Shown here: positions 48,563 to 58,100 of the stretch, piece after piece
How the letters are laid out: every line of letters starts with the position of its first letter
How positions within the stretch are numbered: position 1 is the stretch's first letter
Origin: Morchella semilibera
Taxonomy: Eukaryota > Ascomycota > Pezizomycetes > Pezizales > Morchellaceae
NCBI GenBank assembly: GCA_009192285.1
Contig: WBVU01000004.1
Span: 1,944,001 to 2,008,000 of the forward strand
Reading direction: 5' to 3'
DNA length: 64,000 nt
Translations under genes and position numbers: made by a program
The notes under the pieces: generated by a model
The model's database searches: none
What the model was told of the DNA's origin: nothing
The model's input: the letters and a program-made list of their open reading frames with translations, nothing else

Positions 48563-50561
48563 ATGTATCCCGCCGACGAGTCCCTCCTCCCCGGCGCTGG
48601 CGCCACCACCACCACCCCCCGCCGCACCGTCGCCCGCAAAATACTCTACACTCTCGGCGCCCTGAGCGTGCTCCCGCTGCTGCTGTTCCTCTACTCCAGC
48701 TTCTCGCCGCTGGCCCCTGCGTTCCGTCAGGTCCCAGGCGGCGGTGGTGGTGAGCCCGAGCCTGTGGTAGGGACGATGAAGAGGGACCCGGACGACTATG
48801 TGCTTGACCCCTCTTGGGATGTGAATGCGCCGCCGACGACGCGGTACTACAATTTGACGCTGACGGAGGTTGTCGGGAGTCCTGATGGTGAGTTTTCTGT
48901 CTGCCACTTCAATCACTCGTCCCAAGAGACAAACTGATACCCCCCCAGGCGTAACCCGCACCCTCCTCCTCCTCAACTCCCAATTCCCCGGCCCCCTCAT
49001 CCGCGCAAACACAAACGACACACTGCACATCACACTGCACAACCACTCCCCCAACAGCACCTCTCTACACTGGCACGGCCAGCACCAGCGCCACACGCCC
49101 TGGATGGACGGCACTGTGGGCGTCACCTCCTGCCCCATCCCGCCTGGCGCCTCCTTCACCTACGTCTTCACTGTCGCACACACGCAGGGCACCTACTGGT
49201 ACCACGCGCACTTCTCCACAACCCGCATCGACGGCGTGTTTGGCCCGCTGATCATCCACGGCCGCGACGAGCCACAGGTCGACAGCGACCGCGTGGTCAT
49301 GGTGCAGGACTACTACCACGACCTGTCGGCCGCGCTGCTGCCAGACTACCTGGCGCCCGACAACGAGAATGCCGAGCCCGTGCCCGACGGGGCGCTCATC
49401 AACGGGCGCAATGTCGTGGACTGCGACAAGGTCGACGCCGCGCGGTACGAGTGTGATGCGGCGAGGGCCGGGGGCAGGTCACATATCGGACTGCAGAGGG
49501 ACGGGCTGCATAGGCTGCGCTTCATCAATGTGGGTGCGTTCGCGGAGTTTGATATCGAGATTGACAATCATGAGTGAGCACCCGTTTCCATTCCCGAAGG
49601 CCCTGTGGATTCCTAACAAACATAGGTTCACACTGATCGAGGCCGACGGCACCGCACTAACACCCTACCCGCTCCACCGTTTCCGCATCAACGTCGCCCA
49701 GCGCTACTCCATCCTCCTCCGGGCCTCCTCCTCATCCGCAAGCTCATTCTGGCTACGCGCACGCATGATCGCCCACTGCTTCGCCTCCATCCCCCCAACC
49801 CTGTCCACCGAAGCCCTCGCAATCCTCCACTACACCTCCCCCACGGGCCCGGACGCACCCGCACCCGCCCTGCCCACCACCACCCCCCGCAGCGAATCCA
49901 CAGACCTCGAATGCAAAGACCTCAACACGACCGAGCTGACGCCCGCCACGCCGCTCCCCGCACCCCCGCAACAACCCTCATCCGGCTCCGCAGCAACTTC
50001 GAGATCGGCGCATACGCCCTCGCCCGCGGCTACTTCAACGCCACGTCCTGGCGGCCCTCGTCGGTGCCCACGCTCCTCACGCTCGCCGACGCCACCGCCG
50101 CCGCAGGCACCACCGCCGAAGCCCTGAGCACGCTCGACACCCGGCGACAGCTCGTCGTCCCCGCCTCCGGCGTCGTCGACGTCCTCATCGACAACTTTGA
50201 CGACGGAAACCACCCGTTCCACCTGCACGGCCACACCTTCTTCGTGCTGGGGCAGGGCCGCGGGTACTTCAACCTCACCGGATACCCGGGCTCGGTGGGC
50301 GCGCAGCGCAGCCCGCTGCGCCGCGATACGGTCACGGTCGAGGCGTACGGGTGGGTGCTTGTGCGCTTTGTGGCCGACAACCCGGGCGTGTGGGCGCTGC
50401 ATTGCCACATTGCGTGGCATGCGGAGGCGGGCATGTTGATGCAGTTCTACACCGAGGGGGAGGAGGGGTGGGAGGTGCCGCAGGGTGTTAGGGAGGTGTG
50501 TAGTGATCCCGGGAGGCAGAGGGGTGGGGGGATCCCGGATGAGGCGTTTATGCATGATTAG
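48563..50561 (+). CDS. Membrane-anchored ascomycete multicopper oxidase, one apparent frameshift
   Basis: Laccase/Fet3-type enzyme coupling one-electron oxidation of phenols or metals to reduction of oxygen to water. Exons 48563-48887, 48949-49573, 49626-50561. It starts with a cytosolic tail (MYPADESLLPGAGA) and a single anchor ILYTLGALSVLPLLLFLYSS, so it is a type II membrane protein, not a classic secreted laccase. Copper motifs are all present: SLHWHGQHQRHTPWMDG, YWYHAHFSTTRIDGVFG, NHPFHLHGHTFFVLG and WALHCHIAWHAEAGMLM; the axial residue 10 after the Cys is Met. Domain 2 reads to TELTPATPLPAPPQ, then the family sequence continues (TTLIRLRSNFEIGAYALARG) in another frame. One base appears missing at the C5 run 49963-49967; no GT donor is nearby, so an intron does not explain it. 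Sequencing error or a recent mutation are both possible. Confidence 0.85.
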
Positions 50562-50903
50562 GGGTTGGTATGTAGATTTTATTTTATTTTAATTTATTTT
50601 TATTTATATTTCCTTGTGGGTTGGGTTCTTTCTCTTGTGTGTATGGGGATGGCGTTTATGGGCAGCTATTCTTTTTTTGTATTAATTATTATGTATGTAT
50701 TTACCTACATGCCAGCAGTTCCTAGAGCTTATTGTACAGATGTGATAGGTGAATGAAGAAAAGAAAAGAGAAAAAAAAGAGAAAAACAAAGAATAATACG
50801 TTCATCTCTGTTTTTATTATGCAGAGATCGGCCATGTTAATGATTAGGGGAATATCATCGGCGCCAGTCGGTCGTCCATACAGACAGCCAGTAGGCAGAC
50901 ATC
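50562..50903. other. Convergent 3' region
   Basis: 342 bases between the oxidase and the low-complexity gene. AT-rich with TTTATTTTTATTTATAT-like terminator sequence at 50578-50612. No gene. Confidence 0.6.
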
Positions 50904-51802
50904 TCACCACGGCCTTCCCTCTTTCAACCTCTTATCGAAGGTCTTCTTGAACTCCTATACACACACCGTCAGCAGTCAGCACAGCACAGCACAGCACAAT
51001 CCAATCCACCAAACAAGCAGAAAACACGCACCATGAGCGATTGCTCAGCGCCCGGCCCACACGCCATGACATCCAGCGCTCCAAACGCCCTCATGACCCT
51101 CTCCCCCGTCGCCACAGCCGGCATCTCCGCCGCCAACCGGTCCAGCAAGCCGCTCAGCCTCCCGGCCCAGTACCCGCTCGGCATGTAATTGTAAACCTTC
51201 ACGGCCCGCCCGGCGCCGGCGCCACCCCCTTCGTCAGCCTTCTTCTTCTTCTTCCTCTTCTTCTCTTCGTTGGCGGTTGTCAAAAACAGATAACTGGATG
51301 TGCTGAAGCTTCTTCTTCTCCTCCTGCTTCTGCTTCTGGTGGTGGAGCTACGCACGATTCTTGCCGACTGCGACTCGCGGTCGTTCTGCTGCTCCTCCTC
51401 CTCCTCCTCCTCCTCGTTGTCGTTGTCGTCCAGGTTCTGCGGCGCAGACACACGGACGGGGTCGTGGCGGCTGCCGTGGGTGTATCTTTCCGCCGTGAGG
51501 CCCGAGGGGAGGGAGTACGAGTTTTGGATCTTTGCTGCTGCTGCTGCTGCGCGCTCCGGGACGGGGGGGAGGGGGAGGGGGCTGGCTCCTGCGTCGGGGT
51601 CCTGGAGGGAGATGATGCGGCGGGGGAGGAGGATGCGCGGCGTCAGGTAGGTGGTGGGGTCGAGCTTGTGCGCTGGGGGCAGGTGCGTGGATTGGCGGCG
51701 GGTGTGGGCTTGGGAGGCTTTGGGCGGGGGTTGGGTGGAGCGGCGGCGGGGGGGCGCGGGGGCGGCGGGGTGCAGGGGGTTGGGGGGGTGGTGGCTCCAC
51801 AT
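50904..51802 (-). CDS. Unrecognised low-complexity protein with conserved-looking C-terminus
   Basis: Two exons, 51802-51032 and 50954-50904, give 273 residues. I do not recognise the family. The first 75 residues are Pro/His/Arg-rich. Then KLDPTTYLTPRILLPRRIIS and SYSLPSGLTAERYTHGSRHD look globular, followed by a run of eight Glu and an Arg/Ser stretch. The C-terminus AVKVYNYMPSGYWAGRLSGL, LLDRLAAEMPAVATGERVMR, GAEQSLM plus EFKKTFDKRLKEGRPW is helical and low in repeats, so a real domain is likely there. The splice ATG/GTGCGT..CTATAG/GAG joins the halves in phase. Just upstream ACAG/GATACCAAA/GTAAGC resembles a micro-exon (51873-51857), so the true start may lie further 5'. Confidence 0.6.
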
Positions 51803-52117
51803 TTGGGCTGGGGGGTTAGATTGGTGGAGATGGTGATGGGGGAGGTGGGGAGCTTACTTTGGTATCCTGTGGGGCGTGAGGGGCGGAAGTAAGGGGTGTA
51901 AACTGATGGATGAGGGGGAGAGGAAGAAGGAAGGGAAGGGAAGAAGAAGAAGATAGAAGAGATGGAGATGGAGATGGGAATAAAGAGATGTTGTGTGCCC
52001 AGCTCTAGCTAGCTACATGTACCTGACTTTACTCGCGACATCAGTACATACGTCACACCCGCTATATTTATTTATTTACATATATTCGTTTGTTTCCCAA
52101 AGCAGCCCCGCCCCCGC

Positions 52118-52194
52118 CAACAACCAACAACCAACCAACCAACCAACAGACAGCCAGACAGCATTGAGAGCCACCACCACCACCACCACCACCA
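52118..52194. repeat. (CCAA)n followed by (CCA)n microsatellites
   Basis: AACC units at about 52118-52148, then seven or more CCA units at 52171-52194. Confidence 0.75.
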
Positions 52195-52275
52195 ACCACC
52201 GAAAGCTTATCTGACCGAGCCGCAGTATCAACATGCAACCACTGACACAAGCACACATCGCTCGTGCAATGTCGC

Positions 52276-52319
52276 GCCCGCCTGTCTGTCTGTCGTCTGT
52301 CTGTCTGTCTGTCCGTCTG
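52276..52319. repeat. (TGTC)n tetranucleotide microsatellite
   Basis: Imperfect CTGT/TGTC units with two interruptions over about 44 bases. Confidence 0.75.
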
Positions 52320-52531
52320 TAAGTACCTGCATATTGCAGTGCGTATGTATGTAGGAAACACTAAAAACAGCAGGGTTGCAAATGTCGAGTGATATCCTAT
52401 GCTTCCGCGCGCACGACGTCACTCTTACCAACAGATTCCATTTTTTTTTTTTTTAGCGGATAAGTAGTTATGTAGTTCAGGGGAGGTTCAGGTGCCTCAC
52501 ACATCACACACACCACAGTGCCATTTACGCC

Positions 52532-52723
52532 ATGCCCGCGATGATGCGCCCCCGCCCCCTCTCGACGGCCGCCGTCTTCGCCGCCACCTTCGTCCTCTCC
52601 TCCGCGCTCGTCTCCGTCGACAACCTGCTGCACGCCCGCCGCATGGCCCCGCCGCCGCCGCCGCTGAGGGACGACGAGGTGAGGATGGTTGTTGATAGGG
52701 GACAGACGCTGCTGATTCCTTGA
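52532..52723 (+). CDS. Possible small single-pass membrane protein
   Basis: An intact 63-residue frame with a short basic start (MPAMMRPRPLS), one hydrophobic segment (TAAVFAATFVLSSALVSV), then DNLLHARRM, a Pro run and a charged tail DDEVRMVVDRG. The positive-outside/inside layout suggests a mitochondrial inner-membrane or secretory anchor. Several small fungal mitochondrial proteins look like this but I cannot name one. Either the first or the third Met (52541/52544) could start. No intron is needed. Support is limited to composition. Confidence 0.4.
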   Translation: MPAMMRPRPLSTAAVFAATFVLSSALVSVDNLLHARRMAPPPPPLRDDEVRMVVDRGQTLLIP

Positions 52724-53302
52724 TCGGGCTTTGGTGTGATTTGCGGTTTTGGTCTTGTGTTTTGGGTTTTCGTGGAGTATTGTTATTATACGAATGAACT
52801 AAGAACATGTAGATACACAGACAGACTACACAGACACACACAGACACAGACATGTGTCTATATATACATGTATCCGTCTAAAAAAAAGATAATTCTGTTC
52901 TGTTCGTGCGCCGCACACCTAACCCAACGCCCCCCGGAAGAATATTGCCAAGAGGCGGGAGAGAGAGATTGTTTCAGTCATTGACTCCCGGACCAAAGCG
53001 GTCATGAAGACTTAGAGATTGAATATTGAATATATGCGTGTATTAAACATCAAAGTGCTAATTTAATTTAATTTCCTTACTACTACATAGCATTGATGCA
53101 TGTGGGCTCATCCGGTTAGAAGCTAGTGATCTTGAACCTTATTTGTAAACCTTAATATAGGTCAATGATAGTATTGGCCATATTTCTGAGTGAGGGAACA
53201 ATTTGTATTTTCTTCCTCACACAGGACTAACTATTAATTATGCATCAGTAACAGTGTCCAGTAAAGCTATCCTACCTACTCACACCTGCACTCTACCGCA
53301 CT
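52724..53302. other. Intergenic region
   Basis: Between the small gene and the PNPOx-like gene (convergent). TACATGTA at 52865 and a CAGACA-rich stretch at 52818-52852. No gene seen. Confidence 0.6.
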
Positions 53303-54175
53303 CTACGGCCACGTCTCCATCACCTTCCACCCCGCCACCACCCTCCCCCCCTCCACCTCCCTATCCTCCCCACCCACCTTCTCATACACCCACCTCCTCG
53401 CCCTCCCCTCATCCTCCTTCAAATCCAGCCTCTCCACCACCTCAGGCACAATCACCCCCACCCTCATATTCGCCCTCGCCCTCGCCGCCAACCCACCCAG
53501 ACTCATCACCTCCTCATTCGGCACCCTCCCGCCCTTCACCAGCCCCTCCCCGCCCTGCCCCACCAGCGTCCCAGGCACCGGGTTCGCAAACGACCCCCTC
53601 AGCGCCGGCGTCATGTTCCCGAAATGCGCCTGCACCTCCCTCCGCCACGACCACCGCTCGGCGCCCCCCTCGCCCGTCGGCACCATCTCCGCGCGCAGGA
53701 TGTCGGTGACGGGGGCACACGAGTCGGCGTCCGCCTCGGCGAGGAGGTAGCAGCGGCCGCGGACGCGCCACTGGTTCTGGATGTCCTCGCCGGTGCGCGT
53801 GTCGCCCGCGATCCAGAAGAGCGCCTCGACATATGCGCCGCCGGCCGCCCCGGAGGGGAGGAGCTCGCCGGTCTTGGCCATGCGCGAGTCGGTGGTGAAG
53901 GTGAGGGCGTCCGAGGCGAAGACGTTGCGGGGGTTGTGCGCGGAGAGGGGGTTGTGCGGGTTGGGGGGTAGGGAGGCAAGGAAGCCGCGGAACACCATTG
54001 TGCGGCAGCGGGGGGTGGGGGAAGTGGTGCTGGTTCTGGCGCCGGAGAAGGCGGGGTGGGCGGTGGTGCTGGGGGGGGAGGTGCTCGTTGTGGCTAGGGT
54101 GAATGTTGGTGGGGTGATTTTGGAGACGTGGGTTTGGAAGAGGGGCTTCCAGGGAGCGGACTGGACGCGCTTCAT
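53303..54175 (-). CDS. FMN-binding pyridoxamine 5'-phosphate oxidase-like protein
   Basis: Split-barrel flavoprotein of the Alr4036-type fungal group; the substrate is not established. A single exon of 290 residues. The start (MKRVQSAPWKPLFQTHVSKI) and TPPTFTLATTS match the family opening. CRTMVFRGFLASLPPN and NPRNVFASDALTFTTDSRMA cover the FMN phosphate-binding strand region. VEALFWIAGDT, QNQWRVRGRCYLLAEADA, WSWRREVQAHFGNMTPALRG and SFANPVPGTLV follow. The C-terminal VIVPEVVERLDLKEDEGRAR and GWKVMETWP are the usual last strands. Coding DNA is very GC-rich; a long antisense frame over the same DNA is a shadow. It looks complete and lacks a targeting signal. Confidence 0.88.
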   Translation of the reverse strand: MKRVQSAPWKPLFQTHVSKITPPTFTLATTSTSPPSTTAHPAFSGARTSTTSPTPRCRTMVFRGFLASLPPNPHNPLSAHNPRNVFASDALTFTTDSRMAKTGELLPSGAAGGAYVEALFWIAGDTRTGEDIQNQWRVRGRCYLLAEADADSCAPVTDILRAEMVPTGEGGAERWSWRREVQAHFGNMTPALRGSFANPVPGTLVGQGGEGLVKGGRVPNEEVMSLGGLAARARANMRVGVIVPEVVERLDLKEDEGRARRWVYEKVGGEDREVEGGRVVAGWKVMETWP

Positions 54176-54194
54176 TTTGAAGTAGTAGCTGTGG

Positions 54195-54272
54195 ATAGTT
54201 GTCTGTAGTTGTAAATAGTTGTAAATAGTTGTTTGTAGTTGTAAATAGTTGTTTGTAGTCGTAAATAGTTGT
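54195..54272. repeat. 10-bp tandem repeat (GTAAATAGTT / GTTTGTAGTT)
   Basis: Eight or so 10-base units alternate between two variants just 5' of the PNPOx-like start codon, within its probable leader or promoter. Confidence 0.8.
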
Positions 54273-54391
54273 GATGGCCGAGTGAGTTTTGATGTTGGCG
54301 TTGATATGGCATGACATCATCATCACCCCGTTTTTATCATTGACACATGCACGCCGTCGGGATCCCGAACCGGCGACCCCTTGCCCTATTT

Positions 54392-54429
54392 AGATCCCGA
54401 TCCCGGTCCAGGTCCCGGTCCCGATTCCC
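54392..54429. repeat. GATCCC/GGTCCC hexamer repeat
   Basis: Six imperfect hexamers in tandem. Confidence 0.7.
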
Positions 54430-54513
54430 CGGGCCTTGGCACACACACCACCAGCGCCTCATTCCTTGCATACGAATCCAACAAACGTCCATGCCCCTTG
54501 ATATCGCAGCACC

Positions 54514-54547
54514 AAGGCAAGGCAAGGCAAGGCAGGGCAAGGCAAGG
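54514..54547. repeat. (GGCAA)n pentamer repeat
   Basis: Six to seven AAGGC units with one interruption. Confidence 0.75.
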
Positions 54548-55187
54548 GTGGCAATCCAGCAAGCTCTACTGTTACCCTCTACAGCACAGGGCCGATTGGG
54601 CCCGTGGGCGCGGTTGGCCAGTTTCAAGCAGAGAGCAGCGAGCGGGCCTTATAATGTTGAAACACACTCAGCCGGCCCCCTCCCCCTGCATATCGATTAG
54701 AGTGGCACTCTATCTGGCGGGAACACATCTCTATCTGAAAGAAAGTTATTATTTACCGAAGGTAAGGGAGGCCCTTGTCCCCTAGGTTAATTTGCACTAT
54801 ATTAAACTGTTTCTTTTGAATGATTACTGGGCAAAGGGGTCTTCACGTGCAGTGCACGGTACGGGACGCATCTTTTTTTTTTGAGGAATCAGGTTTGATA
54901 TTCTGCTAAAGAATTAAAACTATCAGACGCATGCAGTACGTGCAACAAAAGACATAGGTCTACAGACTCTCTCCCCCCCTCCCTCTCTCTCCAGGTGATC
55001 AGTTGCCTCCATGGGGCCCAAAGAATCGTCCATTAACAAATAAGAAATAAAAGAAATAAAAAATATCCCCAACTGGACCCATTCCCCATTATCATTTTTC
55101 CCAAAACCCGATACGCTAAAAATAAAATAAAAAAGAGAATATATATAAAACAAAAAACTAGAAATTAAAGGAAAACTGCTCACAAAT

Positions 55188-58100
55188 CTACAACTGGAGG
55201 AGGACAACAGCAAAGGCTCCAACTACGGCAAGGATGGTGCCCGGAACGATACTAGAGGCCGCGCCGGTAAAGAGAGGAACACCGCTAGTAGACACCGGGA
55301 TGGCGCTGTCGACGCTGGAGGCGGTACCATTGGCACCGGATCCGGCTGGGTAGGTAACCAGAGTCGTAGGAGTGGCCGGAGCGGTGGTCAAAGCTGGAGC
55401 GGTGGTCAAGGCAGGCGTGGTATCAACCGCTTTGATGGTGGAGAAGCCAGACGCAGAAGAGTGGGAGAAAGTCTCAATTCCCTTCACGGTACCGGTAGTG
55501 GAAGCACCCAACCCAGAAGAGGGTAGGACGGTTTCAATTCCCTTAACAGCGCCGGTGGTGGAAGCGGCGGGAGTGGTCATCGCGGGGACTCCAGTGGGGA
55601 TGGTGGTGGCTGTGGCCGCCGGTGCAGAAGTGACAGCGATATCAGAAGTTGGGTACACAAGGGTTGCGTCAGTGGCGGTGACAACCAAAGTAACCTGGGG
55701 AATGGTGAGGGTCTGGATGGCGGTGGAAGTGGTCACAGAGACAATGGTGCCAGAAGCAGAGCCAGTGGTAACGGTAGTCGGCTCACATGGGACAACGGTG
55801 GTAATTGTCTTGATGATGGTGGTTGCTGGGACATCTGCGGACGGGGTTGGGAGAGTGATGGTTGAGGGGATGGCGGTGATAATGGCTGGGTTCTCGTCAA
55901 TGTACGGGGAGCAGATACCCAAGAAGTACTCAACCGAGCTAGTAACCTCAGCATCATCCGAAGACCAGGCCTCAAGACATCCAACGACCTTGTTAACAAA
56001 CTCCTCCTGAGGGCAGTAACAGGATGGGTCAGCGGTATCAGTGCAGCTGGTAATGAAGATCCAGGTCTTGAGACATCTGGGTAGGAGATCAGGGCACTCA
56101 GTAGCAGGCATGGTGACCTCGGGGACGCCGGCGGTGCTTGAAGATGGAGGGAACGACTCGGTAGCCTTGATGGTAGAGCTTCCGGCAGAAGTAATTGCGG
56201 TGCTGCCATTGAGACCCCTAGTAGTACCAGTAGAAGTTGAGGCGGCGCCAGTGCTGGTTGCGGGAACGCCGTTTGTGACAGTAACTGGGGTGGTTCCAAC
56301 AACTCCGGTAGTAGCAGTGCAACCGGCGGGCATAGTACAAGCATCTCCAGAGCAATCAGCGGGCACAGTGCAGGTATCTGGAGCTGGGACAGAGGCAGTT
56401 GGGGGGCAACCAGCGGGCATGGTGCATGTAGCCCCAGTGCAATCGCTAGGAATTGTGCAAGTAGCAGGGACAGAAGTGGTTCCGAAGGCACCAGTAGTGG
56501 AGACACCGATAGCTGGGACAGAGGCAGTGGTGGTCGGAGGGCAACCGGCGGGCATGGTGCAGGTAGCCCCAGTACAGTCACTAGGAATTGTGCAGGTAGC
56601 GGGGACAGAGGTAGTTCCAACGACACCAGTAGTGGAAACACCGATAGCTGGGACAGAGGTGGTAGCAGGGCAACCAGGGGGCATGGTGCAAGAGTCACCA
56701 GAGCAGTCACTAGGGATTGTGCAGGTCTCCGATGGGGTGGTGGTGATGGCAGTTCCGACAGAAGAGGTAACTGAGGTCACACCAACGCCGCCAGTAGGAG
56801 CTGGGACTGTGGTACAGCCAGCAGGCATGGTGCAAGATGCGCCAGTGCAGTCGCTAGGGATGGTGCAAGTCTCTGGGGCAGGAGTGGTAGTGGGCCCGGC
56901 AGGAGGTGTGCTGTCAGTTGGCTTAACAATTCCAGACGTGCAGTCAGCGGGCATGGTGCAATCGGTACCAGAGCAGTCTGAAGGAACAGTGCAGGTCTCC
57001 GAAGGTCCAGTAATGGTGGCAGTCTCGGCAGTGGAAGTGGCTGAAGTGAAGTCAAAACCGCCAGTAGTGGAAACACCGATAGCTGGAACAGAAGTGGTTG
57101 CCGGGCAGCCAGGAGGCATGGTGCAAGAGTCACCAGAGCAGTCGCTGGGGATAGTACATGTCTCGGAAGTACCAGTGGTAGTGGCAGTTCCAGCAGTGGA
57201 AGTGGGAGAAGTAACATCAACGCCGCCAGTTGGGGTGATACCAGTACAACCAGCGGGCATGGTGCATGATGTGCCAGTGCAGTCACTTGGGATAGTGCAA
57301 GTCTCTGAAGCGGGAGCAGTGGTAGAGACACCAACAGCTGGGTTGGTGGTTGTCGCTGGGCAGCCAGGAGGCATTGTGCAGGAATCACCAGAGCAGTCAC
57401 TGGGAATTGTGCAGGTCTCGGAAGGACTGGTGGTGACAGCAGTTGCAGCAGTTGAGGTGGTTGAGGTAATACCAACGCCGCCAGTTGGGAAGGTACCGGT
57501 GCAATCAGCGGGCATGGTGCAGGATGCGCCAGTGCAATCGCTGGGGACAGTGCAGGTCTCCGAAGGCCCGGTGGTGACAGCAGTTCCAGCAGTGGACGTG
57601 ACCGAAGTAACATCGATACCACCAGTTGGGGTCACCGCAGTGCAATCAGCGGGCATTGTGCAAGATGCTCCAGTGCAATCACTAGGGAGGGTGCAAGTCT
57701 CTGAGGCAGGCGTAGTAGTGGGTACCGCAGGAGGGGTGCTGTCAGTCGGCTTGACAGTTCCAGAGGTGCAGTCAGCGGGCATGGTGCAATCGGCGCCATA
57801 GCAGTCTGAAGGAACGGTGCAAGTCTCCGAAGGTCCAGTAATGGTGGCAGTCTCGGCAGTGGAAGTGACTGAGGTGATGCCAACACCGCCAGTTGGCGGG
57901 CTGACACCGGTGCAATCAGCGGGCATAGTACAAGTCTCGTCAGAGCAATCTGAAGGAACGGTGCAAGTCTCTGAAGGTCCAGTAATGGTGGCAGTCTCGG
58001 CGGTGGAAGTGACTGAAGTAATGCCGACACCACCAGTTGGCGGGCTGACACCAGTGCAATCAGCAGGCATGGTGCAAGATGCGCCAGTGCAGTCGCTGGG

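Larger units (their letters stand above)
51803..52531. other. Divergent intergenic region rich in microsatellites
   Basis: Between the low-complexity gene and a small gene. It has a GA-rich tract (51900-51980), TACATGTA at 52014, and the repeats listed separately. No other gene seen. Confidence 0.5.
54176..55187. other. Intergenic region with three simple repeats
   Basis: Divergent/tandem spacer of 1.0 kb. It holds the repeats listed below and an AT-rich 3' flank (55030-55170) for the wall-protein gene. No gene seen. Confidence 0.55.

Noticed and set aside
53514-54326. 270-codon minus frame overlapping the PNPOx-like gene in another register
   Set aside because: Arg/Pro/His-rich composition typical of shifted GC-rich coding DNA.
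56041-57801. 586-codon frame on the + strand (and long frames in other registers) across the wall-protein gene
   Set aside because: Shadow of a tandem repeat whose unit length is a multiple of three. Its protein is a monotonous VQSxGxVQVSE repeat with no start context, and the minus-strand gene has signal peptide, CFEM-like and GPI parts.
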